Shown here: piece by piece, positions 20,976-33,297 of the stretch
Layout: the number at the start of each line of letters is the position of its first letter
How positions within the stretch are numbered: position 1 is the stretch's first letter
From: Alectoria sarmentosa
Taxonomy: Eukaryota; Ascomycota; Lecanoromycetes; Lecanorales; Parmeliaceae
Assembly: GCA_009733775.1 (NCBI GenBank)
Contig: WOGZ01000020.1
Span: forward strand, 124,001-188,000
Direction of reading: 5' to 3'
Length of the DNA: 64,000 nt
The notes under the pieces: generated by a model
The model's input: the letters and a program-made list of their open reading frames with translations, nothing else
What the model was told of the DNA's origin: nothing
Databases searched by the model: none
Translations under genes and position numbers: made by a program

Positions 20976-21354
20976 GGAACCGCGTAAAGAAAGGACTCTA
21001 ACAGAGCTTTTGAGAAGAACATTTCACCGTCTTATTGGGGTGAAACATGAGGGCAGCTCGGATGAATCGCCAATGTTGACATTATGAGTATCTTGACTAG
21101 GGAATCATGACTCGTCTGACTTAGGAGGCTAGAAAGCATCCTGGCAAGCGAACTTCTGAGTACGAGAATTTGCATCAAATAGACGCCTTATTCCCGGCGT
21201 CTGCTCGCTTGAACCTCAACGACACTCGTTCTCTCTCAAGTCTTCCCCTCATTGTTGTACAGATGAGGATTAGTTTGTTGTTCAAATTTTCATGTGACTG
21301 TCCGTCTTAGCTAGTAGATTTAGATCGCTCACTCTTTTAAGGTCAACGAGCACG

Positions 21355-22418
21355 ATGTCTGCTGCCAGAACGGCGGTCAGGCGAGCTCTGCTCTATGGTA
21401 TGCTCTTGTATTCCAACGAAGTTTGGAAGTAGAGGCTCAAAGGTTCCTCAGTCCCTGGATCATCGCAGAAGATGCTCGACAAGTCTCGAGGACTTACTGC
21501 CGACTGTGTCGCCTATGACCTTGAAGACTCCGTTACTTCCAACGGGAAGGCCGAAGCAAGGTCGAACATTCGGACATTCCTCGAGCAGTCTCGTGCAGAT
21601 GGTATTAAAGAGTGCGCCGTTCGAATCAACGCTGTTGGGACTGGTTATGAGGCGGATGATATCGAAGCAGTGGTATGGCAGCTCAGTGGTCTACCAACAC
21701 CTCAGCAGTTGACGGACCTCAGTGTAACGCACCATATCTTGACACAATTGTGATCCCAAAAGTGAATTCCAGCTCTGACCTGATATGGGCGGCTGACTTC
21801 ATCAACCACAAGCGAACATTCACTGGTCACGAGGAATCTGTACCTCGTCAAATCAAAATCCTTGCTCTTATTGAATCTGCCAAAGCTATTTCCAATCTAC
21901 GTGAGATCTGCCAGGCAGCTAGCTCTCAACTTGACGGCCTCATCTTCGCCGCTGAAGACTTTGCTCTAGATCTTTCTTTGACTCGCACGCCTTCGCTGAT
22001 TGAGTTCTTGTATGCGAGGTCTGCCATCGCTACTGCTTGTCGCGCGCATGATTTGCCATCTACCATCGACCTTGTCTGCACCTCTTACAAGGGCGATGAA
22101 GGCCGTAGGGCGATGGAAGAGGAATGCCTCGGAGGCAAGGGCCTGGGCTTCAATGGCAAGCAGTGCATTCATCCCGACCAGGTCGCGATCGCGCAGAAGG
22201 CCTTTGCTCCCAGCGAAGACGAGGTTACGTGGGCTGTAAGAGTAGTGATCGCGGACGCGAAAGCTGACGAGCAGGGAAGGGGCGCGTGGACGCTGGATGG
22301 CAAGATGATCGATGCGCCCGTCGTTGGGAAAGCTGCGAATCTTGTTAGCAAGGCTGGAGCCTGTGGCTTTGATGTCAGTGCCTTGAAAGAGAAGTGGAAG
22401 GGTCAAGAGCCAGGATGA
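21355..22418 (+). CDS. CitE/HpcH-HpaI-like citramalyl-CoA or malyl-CoA lyase
   Basis: TIM-barrel lyase of the HpcH/HpaI and citrate-lyase-beta superfamily, likely cleaving a CoA ester such as citramalyl-CoA, possibly in mitochondria (start MSAARTAVRRALLYVPG is basic and short). Three exons: 21355-21397, 21452-21672 and 21723-22418; introns of 54 and 50 bp, phases close to 319 residues. Conserved parts: YVPGSSQKMLDK, DLEDSV with the metal-linked acidic residues, RINAVGTGYEADD, IVIPKV, ALIESAKA, LDGLIFAAEDFALDL and GKQCIHPDQV, in the canonical order. Without splicing of the second intron the frame breaks after the DDIEAV segment, so that intron is firm. CLYBL-type activity is by family; the true substrate is not visible. 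Confidence 0.88.
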
Positions 22419-22461
22419 GGTGTTGTCCTCCGTCGCTCTCGCCATCTAGTGATAGTCTGCA

Positions 22462-22520
22462 ACGGCAAAGGCAGACTGGCAAAGGCAGACTGGCAAAGGC
22501 AGACTGGCAAAGGCAGACTG
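22462..22520. repeat. 14 bp minisatellite, 4 units
   Basis: Four head-to-tail units of GGCAAAGGCAGACT lie just after the lyase stop codon, so they probably form part of its 3' untranslated region. Units are perfect or nearly so, which suggests recent slippage. Confidence 0.85.
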
Positions 22521-25419
22521 CATGCGCGACCCACTCAACCGCCATGAATATCGTCGCCATTGATCTTGGACCATGACTGCTTTGCAAGGCTCTGGTGGCT
22601 TTTGAGCATCGATTGTGTTGTGGCCGTGGACTATGGTGCTGTGCATGGATGAAGGTACGAACGCGTCGGTATATCCTTTGATTTATTTTAGACTAATATA
22701 TTATAATAGGAGGAATTCCTTGTCTTCGGACATTAGGAAAAAGTCGGCGAGAGCTGCATTAGGTCACATAGCTTGATTAGCAGAACAAATTGTCGGGGTT
22801 AACGGGGACATTCTATCTAATGGCTTGGCGTGTATCGTTACTGATCTTCGGAGAAAGTTCCTTCACATTCCCTTGAGCACGGTGGACTGTAGACCGACCC
22901 GGCTTCGGCCTGAATACGAAAAAGCCTCAATCAAGCTTCTATAATTTTTTGCGATCTTTTTGGACACATGTTACAGTGTCAAGACGGGAGGAAAGGAGAA
23001 AGACATGAGGAGGTGCTGTACTTTTCCGTACCGCGCTAACCCCTTTTCTAGCCTCAGAGTTCGAGGACAGCCAGCCAACACATTTTACCTTCACTAGAGG
23101 CAGGAGCAAACACTGCCGCAAAAAAGAATAGCCTGTCACACAGATCTGCCTGCTATTTTTGCCATTTTTCCAGAGCTCTGGGAAGCATCCTGAAGGGGGG
23201 GTGGGCTTTTCTGCTGCGCTGGTTGCGAATCTAGCCTAAGCGAGCCCTTCTCCGCCCAGAGAGTTCGAGGACACCTACCACCATTACGGCAAAATTGGTT
23301 TGCTATCAAGAAGTAGGCCTGGCCATTTCTTGATCTTCTCCCGATTTTTGCAACTTTGGCAGGACTCTAGAGGAGGATTGAAATGGGGGAAGACTTTTTT
23401 GGCTGCGCTGGCTGTAAGTTTCGCCAAGGCCCTTTTCGCCGCCTGCGTTCGAAAAGCCCAAGACGCTGTGATGAAGGCCTTGTCTTTTCAGAGACAGTAG
23501 AGTCAGAAGCTTGCATTGAGTTTGTAATCTTCTACGCTCTGCTTGAGATTTTCTTTGGTGTTCAGGGGATTTTTGTTCGGGCTGGGCTATCTCTAAGACC
23601 TCGAAATGGGTTACTCGGCTCGCTCCTTGAACCCCCCAATAGTACACGTATACACAGCACAATTCAAGCTCCCCTGGTCCATGTTACTTCTATCAAAATC
23701 TACAGATCTCATCTTCTAAGCTGGAGCGCTGTTTTCCCCCTAAGGAAAACGAAAAAAACAAGGGAAAAAAGGGGGCTCGGAATCCGATTCGAATTATCGA
23801 CCCTGAGTGGCACACGCCGCTTCCAGGAATCCGTAAGAGCAAAACGAGTCTCACTCAACCCCGAGCACCATTCCAGATGAGAGGGGTTGAAAGTGAGCCA
23901 GGAAAATATGCCGAGGAGTCTGATTGCCTTTTGTCACTACGTCGGCACCTGCGCGCGTCAGGACCACGGGATCATTGAGAACTGTAGCTCTAAACCGGGC
24001 GACTAATGGACCACCGGCGGCCAGTGAGCAGAAACCGGCCTCCAATCGCTGCACCACTGGACCATCTTTCTTCTGATACAGGGGGTATGCCACTAGATTA
24101 TATTGACCAAGATTCGGATGCTTTTTGAGATTTTGAGCAATGCAGGCATACTTTGTAGTTTTGAGCCTCTACTTTCCTTCTTTCCGTGTTCTTTACCCTC
24201 CTCATCGCTCTCACACTCCGCCTCTTTCCTCCCTCCCTTCCCCAAGGAAATTGCAATCAAGAGCTCAGCGAGCCTCTATCCAAAGAGCGTCTGGGCGCTA
24301 CGTTCTAGCCTCAACCAGTCTTTCTGCACATTCTCTATGCTGCTACCTCTCAGAAACCTTTGAGTCTGCCGAAAGTCTCTCCGACGCAATTGCTGACAGG
24401 CGCACTCTAGCAGAGCACCGCGTCGAGTGAAAAGCCTCCCTCCCTCCCTCCCTCCCTCTATCGATTTGGGAGCGCGGAGCCCGCGACTGTTTCCACGACT
24501 ATGTAATTCATCTGCCCTGGATTCTACTTCGCGTAGAGGTCTTCTTCCAGCCCTCGACTGCGTCCGCAAATCCCACTTTCCTCGCAGTCAGAGCGCTACG
24601 GACTGCAAGGGCGGCTGCCGTTTTCTGCTCTATATTTTTTCCTGCGTGGTTGTGCTCCGGGAATGGGATTGTGTGGGAGGATTAATTCTGTGGGTGATGG
24701 GCTGGAGGCCAGATTGGGGTGGGTGTGGGTGTTGGGATGGTACCAAGAGCGACGGAGGCGACGGCTGTGACTGAGGGTGAGGCTGGAGAGTGTGCATGTG
24801 TGGAGATGCTTGGATTTGGAAAGTAGTCCAGATGGTGAAGAGGCTAATAGCAGAAAGTTATGAGCCACGGGTGTCAACTCACAAACGCGAGAGCGTTCTG
24901 CGCCAGTTGTATATATTCGGGTAGGCCACGTCAATACTATCGAGATGCGTTGTTGTAAGTGTGTATGGCATAACTACGACTCTACACTAGCTCTACGAAA
25001 CTACGTACTTGTCAGGGCTAGCAGCCATAAATGCCATAGATGCGCATGTCGAAGGACCCGTCCCTCGACACGGTTACGTTTGCCAGTTCCACTGGCCTTC
25101 CTCTACGTGGCTCTTCCGTAGCTCTGCAGGAGGCGAGGGAGCCATCCCGTCTCTTCAGCGTTCAGACGGGTACGTGTGCCAGTTTTGCGTGCCCTCAAAA
25201 TATTTTTGAAAGCCCTCGACCAACATTTTTGATTCTGTTGTGCATGATTACCGTCTTTCAATTCTCCCCGGCAGCAGTTCCAGCTTTTCAGCGTCCTGCT
25301 GGGCATGTGTACTCCGACTTCGCTGCTCTCGCTATCTTGTGGCCAGCTGCTGCAGCCCTCAGAAGTTGATGGAAGCTCCAAAGCATTCTTTTCGATGGTA
25401 TCGTGTAGCGTTACCGGCT
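22521..25419. other. 2.9 kb gene-free region with degenerate repeats
   Basis: No gene supported on either strand. It holds a three-unit degenerate tandem repeat (22944-23470, separate entry), an A-rich run near 23746-23772 and a (CTCC)n run at about 24437-24460. A pyrimidine-rich stretch follows between 24170 and 24300. Several open frames span this region only because of composition bias. Confidence 0.45.
22944..23470. repeat. Degenerate tandem repeat, about 190-210 bp period, three units
   Basis: Three units follow the same order: a T-rich start ATTTTTTGC (22944, 23154, 23342), a G/A-rich middle, a TGCGCTGG-like block, a CCTTTTC/GCC block and a GAGTTCGAGGACA end (about 23055, 23257; the third is eroded to GCGTTCGAAAAG near 23445). 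Similarity is visible by eye but diverged, so the array is old. No coding potential runs through it. Confidence 0.45.
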
Positions 25420-25920
25420 TCAGTCCTCCCCAACTGCAACCCACGCGGATAAGGGATCCGCCCAGAGCTCTTGACTTCCGATCTTCCCGTCTTCATCGAA
25501 TTCACCCAGCACATAGACGAAGTCTTCCTCCCAGTCCTTTCCCGTCTTGACACTCGCAAACTTGGCATGTAGCTTTATCGTCACGGTCCCCCTCTCCGCA
25601 TCCACCATGAATTCCTCTTTCGGAGGCACGGTGTTCTTGTCTGGATGGAATGAGAGGGTAGCGGTCAGACGGTCGTAGTAATCATCGCAGGTTCTGCGGG
25701 AGGTGGCAGTTGAGGAACCCTGAGAGCGACGGCCTTGAAACTTGATTCCTAGGAAGGGGAGACGTAGGTTTGCCCATTTGGGGCCATGCTCGAGAATCTT
25801 GGGGTTGGAGGTGAAGCATTTATCGAGCGTTTCAGAGGGAGAAGAGCCTGAAGTGAAAGCGTTGCAGAAAGAGTAGGCTGTCGATCGCATAAGCTCTCCC
25901 TTGGCTCTGTAGTCGGCCAT
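25420..25920 (-). CDS. NTF2/SnoaL-like protein
   Basis: Single-exon protein of 166 residues. The layout (N-terminal helix MADYRAKGELMRSTAYSFCN, KCFTSNPKILEHGPKWA, then antiparallel strands TVTIKLHAKFASVKTGKDWEE, DFVYVLGEFDED and ending SQELWADPLSAWVAVG) fits the NTF2-like/SnoaL fold. The final ELWADPLSAW segment is frequent in fungal members. No catalytic set can be named with confidence; members are often enzymes or ligand-binding proteins of secondary metabolism, or orphan stress proteins. The start is the first ATG, and no intron is needed. A MITE copy ends 143 bp upstream. Confidence 0.65.
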   Translation of the reverse strand: MADYRAKGELMRSTAYSFCNAFTSGSSPSETLDKCFTSNPKILEHGPKWANLRLPFLGIKFQGRRSQGSSTATSRRTCDDYYDRLTATLSFHPDKNTVPPKEEFMVDAERGTVTIKLHAKFASVKTGKDWEEDFVYVLGEFDEDGKIGSQELWADPLSAWVAVGED

Positions 25921-26062
25921 TTCGGTTAGTAGGAAGGGACTGGTCCAATCGAATCTGTCTCCAGCGTGCAGATCTTGCGGTAGAAAGTCCTCTTTTTTCG
26001 AATCTGATTATGAGGTCATGTGTTTGAGCTTTCCGTAGCTGTCCATCGGGTATAACGGTTCC

Positions 26063-26299
26063 TCCGATAACCGCCGAGGTGTAACAAAATTTCTAGGTTC
26101 ACATTTAGTCCTCTCGGCGCTTTTCGAACAGCTTGGTCAATAATCAATCATTTTATATTATTTGAATTTGTTTAATATGTTGGAGAGTATACGCTACAAT
26201 TTGCACTCTTTAAATTTTAAATTGAATAATTCAGTGTGCTTTGATGATATAGAAAAGCGAGGTGAGAAATTTGTTACATTCGGCTCGGCGTTTATCGGA
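26063..26299. mobile_element. MITE copy 2
   Basis: A 237 bp copy of the element at 17864-18095, in the same orientation. The left end TCCGATAACCGCCGA and right end (TCGGCGTTTATCGGA) are kept. The interior shares long near-identical stretches such as TTCTAGGTTCACATTTAGTC and AACAGCTTGGTCAATAATCA, with scattered substitutions and small indels. The right flank has the expected TA, but the left flank is CC rather than TA, so one side of the target duplication has been lost or mutated. It lies 143 bp upstream of the NTF2-like start codon. Confidence 0.8.
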
Positions 26300-26301
26300 T
26301 A

Positions 26302-27095
26302 TGATCCCTATCGTACCTCAACTGGGTAAGTCGTCGTCAGCTTCGGTCTTCGGCCCTTGTAGACTGCGGGATCGGATAATGAGCTCCGCACAGTAATATA
26401 TGCCTTATGTAATGATAAATTGAGAATGGGTAAGACTGTACGAATACGCGCATATTTCAGCTTCTGTAGTTGAGCGAGCGGAACTTGGATCCTTTTGCAA
26501 GTCGCAGTGACGGCTGAAGTGGCTCACAAATCACAATGCACGTCACTGTCAAAAAGGATCGACGTTGCAGGCCAGGCTAGGTAGTAGGCTAGGTATTGGG
26601 CTAGGCTAAGTATCTTCTGCCCTGGATGAATGTGCACAAGAGCATAATCGTCTCCTGTCTCCTGTGCATGACGACCTGCTCATTTGCCAACTTGAGTCTA
26701 GCGCTCAGTCTAATTCCCTACTCTGGCCACATGCATGCAGAAGTTTCAAACTGACTACTTGTACATCAACAACTGGTCATTTGTTACACACTGTCGTTTA
26801 CTTGTACATGCTTTCTCTTCACTCGTTCAATTAGTGCATCCTGTTGGCCTCTCCGAGGTGTAAGCTGATTGCATACCGCCCCTCAGCCTCCCTGATCTGA
26901 GCATCCGAGTTAATCCGCCCTCAAGCCTTCTGCTCGAGCTCTTTCCTCAACACCAAAATTTCGCATTTCAAATCGTTTTGGAGCTCTACAACTTGGTGAA
27001 GCATCAAGATGGGTCGTTCACGAGGTGAGACAAAAGTTCCGACGAAGCGGCCGCATGTTTTTCCTGCTAAAAGCCCTTGCATAGTTTTATCCTTC
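26302..27095. other. Promoter region of the PH-domain gene
   Basis: About 0.8 kb with a short direct repeat of AGGCTAGGTA-type units near 26572-26612 and several pyrimidine tracts. An upstream in-frame ATG at 27009 lies at its end. No gene seen. Confidence 0.4.
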
Positions 27096-30000
27096 ATGTC
27101 AGCTTTCGGCGCTCCCAAATCACCAACGTCGACCTCCTTTTCTGGCCCGCAGAATCCTCCTCAGCATCAAGATTTCAAAGAAAAAATTACAAACTCCGCA
27201 TCTCCTCAGCATGTAGCGGCACCGGCGAGAGATTCACCACCTCCCAGGACACGCGAGCGGTCGTCGTCGCTCAGACCTATGTCGATGGTGCAAACATATC
27301 AACCGCCTGTAATGGAGATCGCGCATGATACGATACCAGAGCTTCAGCCCATCTTCAGCTTCCTCAACAGCCACTCTAATAAATTGTACCAAGAAGGATA
27401 CTTCCTAAAGCTCAATGACTTGGATTCAAGTGTGTCAACCTTTCTATCCTCGTTACGTCATTTCGCTTACACCATTTGCAGACGGGCGGCCCAATCATGA
27501 CAGATCATGGACGGAGTCCTTTGCTCAGCTCGTTGGCACCATCTTGTCTTTATGGGATGCCTCGGCACTTGATGCAGCGGGCCAAGACGGAGAAGTTGCC
27601 CCTACATTCATCAACCTTGCGGACGCGTCAATCAAGATGGTGCGTCCTTTGCCCAGCTAAGGATCTTTGGAGTGTGGCTGACCGTTCACCCATAGATTGA
27701 AACCCTTCCTACTCGATCTCAAGAAGTCCAGCCTCTGCAAAATGTCCTCAGCATTTCGACAGCGGGAAAGAATCGTTACTTGTTCCACTTCAATTCCTTA
27801 CACTCTCTTACTCAATGGACTGCTGCCATCAGGCTAGCTATGTATGAGAACTCTACACTCCAGGAAGCATACACAGGCTCTTTGATTGCTGGCAAAGGAA
27901 AACTCCTTAATAACATCAAGGTCATCATGGATAGGACGAGGATCCAAAATGAAGATTGGACAAGAGTAAGATTTGGAGCTGGCACACCCTGGAGACGCTG
28001 TTGGTGTGTGGTCTCGCCTCCCAGTGAGAAAGACGTGCATAAGCAACAGAAACAGTTGAAGAAGAAGTCCGCATACGAGCGTGCACCCGTCCTCAAAGGC
28101 AATATCAAATTCTACGATACCAGAAAGACCAAGAAAGCGCAGCCAATTGCAACCATTAATGATGCATACTCAGCATATGCGATCTATCCGCAGTCCAAGC
28201 CTCTAATCGAGCAATCAACGCTGGTCAAAATCGAGGGATCGATTACCATCCATTCTACACCGGAGACGACGACCGATGGATTCGTATTCGTCATGCCAGA
28301 GGCCCATCCTGCCGTCTCGGGGTTCGAAATGATGCTGAGATACCTTTTCCCTGTGTACGATGTCTTTGCATTGTATGGACGTCCGACTCGATTGATCGCA
28401 GACACCCTTGATCCACGCAGCTTGATGTTCGCTTTGCCACAGGAGAGGCGATATGGATACCTGGAGATCCTGGACGTGGCTGGTTTGATCCATGAGACTG
28501 GCAGTCAGTCTTGGACCGAACGAGACTGGAGAAAGAAGATGAAAGATCTTACCTCACAGCGCATGACAAGAATGGCGTCAAACGGCCGGCCCAGAAGTAG
28601 GGCAAGCAGCTACCGAGGCTACCGAAACAGTGTTGCTTCACGTGCTGGGACTCTCCGCTATGAAGACGGCGCGTCGATTAAATCGACGCCATCTTTACGC
28701 AACGACTCCGCTCCCGTGCCTCCACAGCATCTTGATCGAGCAAATTCGGAACCGCCAGCTGACCAACCATTCACTCCTCCTCGGCCCAGGGCACAGCACC
28801 AGCGCTCTTTCTCCGAAGCCAGCCCCCAGTCTTCGCCACCTCGTCAAGGATCTCAAAAGTACATTCAGGAACAAAATTATACGCCATCGCGCTTATCACA
28901 CGAGCAATCCAGACCCTCTTTCGAAGCTACTCCTCCACGTGTGAACTCATATGAGCAAATGGCTCCAGCGCCTCCCACTCACGGCGTTCCTATCGGCATG
29001 ACAGCCCGCAACCCTCAAATGCAAAGATATGCCAACGAATCGGGACGGAGTAGCTCGGAGAGTGAACGGCGGTTTGTTGGCGTCAATGGTGGCCTTAACG
29101 AAACAGATCCGCAGGAACTACGCCAAGAGATGCGTCCTGCTCCCCCACCATCCTTGGTTGCAGCTCCTCCAGCTTTCTCTCATGAACCTGGCGCTAAGCC
29201 TCAAAAGAGACCTGGCTTGGATGCAGAGCTACGTCGTGCTAACAGCCGGCTATCCATAACAACACTTTCCCAATTGACGGACGCGGGGAAGGCCAGTACT
29301 ACTGGAACCGCTGCAGCAGGCGCGGCAGCCGCATGGAAAGGCAACTCGCAGAGGAATATGAATGGGATATCTTTGGAGGACCAGGGACCACGTGGGGTAA
29401 ACCCTAACGCAAGCAACAGTCGGATCACTGCTGACCGTTCCTCTCCTGCTGAAGGCATGGTAATAGCGAACACCCGACAAACGCCCCCAAATCGTGAAGG
29501 CTCCCCAGACACTTCATTCGCCTCGTCTCAGTCTGATACTCAAAGCGCTCCATACTACAAGGATAAGCCCCTAATGTCTTCGTATGATCTTTTGTCACCA
29601 CAAAACCCTTCTTCGCGCGCTGCTTCACCTCTTTCACAACCTTCCATGTCTTCTTCACCACCCTCTCAGCCACCAAGTGGCGTTAGGACTGGTCGAAAGT
29701 CTTCTCTCAGCGGCCAATCACAGGCAGTAATATCGGCATCTTCATCCTTGAATCCGACCTTTGGCATCAACAAACCGCCTCCCCTCCCAATGACCCCTCA
29801 ACAACGTCCCGAGCCCCACCGATCAAAGTCCAGCATTTCTAGGAAACCAGTTCCAGCTAAATCACCGTCTCCGACGAAAGAATCGAATGCGCGGGTTGGT
29901 TCCGTCCCACCTTCCGCACAGTCAAGTCTTGACAGTTTGCACGATCGCTACATCGATGAAGACGCCCTGACTCAAGTCCTTGAACGGCAGCGTCTGCAGT

Positions 30001-31391
30001 CTCTTACCAGTGAGAAGAATGCTGGTTTCGTAGACGACGCCAGCGTCTACGATAACGACTCAACAGTGTCACCAGACTACGCCAGTACTCGCAGATCTAC
30101 AGAGACGAAGAGATCCCGACCATCGATAGAAACACCTCGAAGGGGTGTGGTGAAAACTGTAGGAACCGTCGAACCTGTACAGCAAGAGGTACAAGTCGGC
30201 GACGTTCGCTACAGGCCTGGCGCGACACCTGAGCCGCTCAATTCTGGTATTCCAACTGTCGACTTTGGGCCCACGCAAGCGTACAATCCGAGGGCCAGCA
30301 GCAGACCCAATACTAGTGGGACTCTGAATCAGCAATTGAATGATAATTCCGATGTAAGAGGTACATACGCGGCTAGCCCTCGAAACGAGGAGCCAGCAGA
30401 GGCACAACCCTTGGCAGTGGTCTACCCGTTTGGACAGCAAACTGAGTCTTCCAAGCGAGCCCCCAGTCGCAACATGATCACCCCCGAGCCTCAGGTACGA
30501 TCTTCTTCTGCAGCTGATGGCAATGACAATCGTAGAAGCGTCGCGTGGCAGCCGGGAGCCCAAATTGGTGGAAGTCCAGCGGCCAGACAATCCATCACGC
30601 CAGAGCAATTTGTGCAACAGCGCGCGGCCGCAAATCGTGTAATGACACCTGTCTATGCGCATGCTCGCAAAGGCTCTGGCCCTTCAACTCCGCCAGCAGT
30701 GCCGAAAAACGCGTTGGGAGAATGGCCCATCCAACATCAGAAAAGACAGTCTTCGTATAGCAACGATTTACCTGCTCGACCCAGTTCCCGAGCCGCAACT
30801 ACGTTGATGAACAATCCTGGCGATTACACAGCACACCTCTCCGCAAGGGAGCAGGAACATGTCGCCCGGGTCACGAACTCCCCTCTTATCAACATGGCTG
30901 GCAGTACGAACAAGAACCCCCCTCAAGGTGGTGGATTAGTAGGGGCCATCGAGGCACGTGAAAAGGAGAAGAGGGAAATCAAACAAGGTCTGAGCGGCCA
31001 AATGGTCCAACAAGCCATTCACCAGCGCCAACAACATAGCCAAGGTCAGCAGCAGAGACAACCATCTCAACAATCCTTCTCTACGCCCAGTCCTCAATTA
31101 TCTATGCCTGGGCAGTTTCCTGCCTCTCCGGGCCAATATCCTACTCCTGGGGTGGCGCAGCAGCAGCAATATGCACCGCACCAACAATATCCGCAAATGC
31201 AGTCTCAGCATTGGACACCACCGGCAACCCAGCAGTATTGGGGTCAACAGCAGCAGTCGCCTTCGCTCTTTCAACAGCAGCATGGGCCGTTCCCAGCGCA
31301 ACCTATCTATCAGCAACAACAAGGTCAGTATGGCCAGGGTCAGCCGCAGCAGTATGGGCCGTACTTTGGTAACGGGCAGGGTCGTCAATGA
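27096..31391 (+). CDS. Skg3/Caf120-like PH-domain protein
   Basis: Large fungal PH-domain protein related to yeast Skg3/Caf120, linked to polarity sites and the CCR4-NOT complex. Three exons: 27096-27429, 27482-27639 and 27696-31391; introns of 52 and 56 bp, phase-consistent, 1395 residues from ATG 27096. The PH domain spans about residues 98-216 (EGYFLKLNDLDSNGRPNHD … YLFHFNSLHSLTQWTAAIRLAMYE), followed by a second conserved module to about 420 (IMDRTRIQNEDW, WRRCWCVV, RYLFPVYDVFALYGRP). The rest is long, disordered and rich in Ser, Pro and Arg, ending in a Gln-rich tail (QQQ tracts). An in-frame ATG at 27009 would add 29 residues; the downstream one is preferred because it gives the usual MSAF… start. 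Confidence 0.9.
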
Positions 31392-31915
31392 GATTTTACG
31401 AGTGAGGTTTTCTTGGTTTGCATAGCCCGGATGTACAGTTGCATTGCATTACATCATAATGGCTTCAGGCAGCACGCCAGTGGACATCATGAAAAAGCTT
31501 CGGGTCATTTTTACTTAAATCGTGCAGGTGCTTGGGTCAAATGTACAAAATTAGCAGTGCATTATGAGTTTAATGTTTCAATATTTGTATGACCCTTGTA
31601 TGCATGGGTAAAGACCAATTCAAGCCCACCAGCAAAAAGATTACGATTGCGGTGAAACGGTGGATGGAGTGCAAGGCATCCAAATAATAGACGAGATCAC
31701 TAAATCCTGACAAAACCAACGAGTCTCCATTTTCAAGAAAAAAATCTAGTTTCAGACTGCCCCCAAGTTACGCATGTTTCATTACTTGCTTGGTGTGATT
31801 TCGTATATGTCACGTGTTCTATGTCTGATATAGCCATCTGAGCAATCAAGCAACCTATCTGACTCCGGACCAATCTATGACGCTCTACAGCGCACGAGTA
31901 ACTGTTGCCACCCGT
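31392..31915. other. Intergenic between convergent genes
   Basis: The 3' ends of the PH-domain gene and the Pal1 gene face each other here. A/T-rich stretches suit transcript ends. No gene seen. Confidence 0.4.
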
Positions 31916-33297
31916 TCAACTCCCATCTTTCTTGATCCTCAAGCTCCCAAACCTCTTCCTCAACTTCCCTGCCCCGCTCGAATTCCGACCAACACTTTGC
32001 TCCCAATCTGCGTACCTCTGCCCATCACTTGCTGGCCTCGACTGGCCCTCAACACTAATCGGTCGCCGTTGGGTGGCGGGTGTGGTCATTTCGATGGCGT
32101 TGTTGCCGTCGGATGCATGTCGGGAGTGGATTTTGTGTTGCTTGAGTGCCTTTTCGAGTGAATAGGAGGGCTCGCCTTTGCCTTTAAGGTCTTCAGGGTG
32201 GTATTGCTGGTGGGTTTGTCAGCAGCTATGGAGGGAAACTTGATGCAGATGAGGGGCACGTACCACGCCAGGCCACCGCTTGTAAGCGCCGCCTTCGGGA
32301 GAGTTTTCGATCATCATGTCCGTGCCTTCCTTGTAGTTGTAAACGTTGCCATATCTGTCCTCCATTCCCGGTGGCACCATGGCGACTCCGTCTAATGGCC
32401 GGTGTTTCTCAACGCTGTCTTTGATCATTTCTTGGGGAGTTGCCCTCAGAGCTTCTTCGTTGGTTGTGCTGACGGCCTCGACTGGGCTATTTGTGTAGGA
32501 CATATTTCGAGCCAGTAGCGTAGCGTCATACGGTCCATCGTGGTGAAAGCCACCCATAGTATCCATACGATCAATGGTGTCTGGCCCGACAATATGCTTT
32601 TTCCGAAGATGCGGGTGGCGGTTTGCCATTTTAGCATCCTTTTTGATCATGTCGAGGGGACGATGGGATTGATCGCCTGGGAAGCGCTGATTTAGGGAGC
32701 TGCCGCGGCGGCGATGGCCATCGGTGGTTGTGGAATTCTGACCCCCTGTCGAAGTTGGAATCTGGCTAGAGGCTTGGTCCATGCTTCGACGTGTGGGTGT
32801 GGGGGGCAAGGATCCGTCGAAGTTGGGGAACGTTTCCTGGCGGTATGTGGAAGTGGAGAAGCGATCTTTCCGCGGGCTGGAAGATTGCGGTGGGGATGGA
32901 TATCCGGTTGAGCCGTTGCGGTAAGGGTTGTTGCTTGAGCGATCGGAGACGGATGGGGTGGGCTTCTGGGAGAATTGTGGGTTTGCAGAGCGGAGAGAGA
33001 GGGAGGGTTGCATTTTTCGAAGTCTTGGGGATGACGATGAGTTCCTTGGTCGGACGGAGGTTGGAGGTGTCTTCTGGGACTCAGTACGAGAGCTGCTGGA
33101 CGACCGATCCTGAGTTTGCGGGGCAAATGTTGAATTGTAGTGTGTGCCAGGGCCCGTTTCCGCGCTGGGCTCGGGAGCGTTGAGGGGATCGAGAAGATAG
33201 CGGCTTGCCTGAGGTATTGTCAGTCCATTGATTGTGGGAGGAATCGCAATTGATGATGCCTAGTGCATACCCAATTCTTATCCTCTGAGCTTTCCAT
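31916..33297 (-). CDS. PAL1: Pal1 family cell-morphology protein
   Basis: Pal1 proteins sit at sites of polarised growth and endocytosis and help keep cell shape. Three exons: 33297-33271, 33208-32264 and 32206-31916; introns 62 and 57 bp, all phase 0, giving 420 residues. Start MESSEDKNW joins ASRYLLDPLNAPEPSAETG, the usual Pal1 opening. The conserved core follows a Ser/Pro-rich stretch: RRGSSLNQRFPGDQSHRPLD, RHPHLRKKHIVGPDTIDRMD, HHDGPYDATLLARN, SPVEAV and HRPLDGVAMVPPG. The final exon gives YHPEDLKGKGEPSYSLEKAL and a basic end (KLRKRFGSLRIKKDGS). Splicing of the last intron is required to reach this conserved part. Identity is firm. Confidence 0.92.

Noticed and set aside
23383..23880. 165-codon plus-strand frame in the repeat region
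   Set aside because: It crosses degenerate tandem repeat units with no conserved protein pattern.
23750..24085. Pol III-like unit on the minus strand (A-box TGGTCCAGTGG at 24054-24064, B-box-like AATTCGAATCGG at 23784-23795, T-run after it)
   Set aside because: The two boxes are about 260 bp apart, too far for a tRNA or an ordinary SINE head, there is no acceptor-stem pairing and the B-box match is partial.
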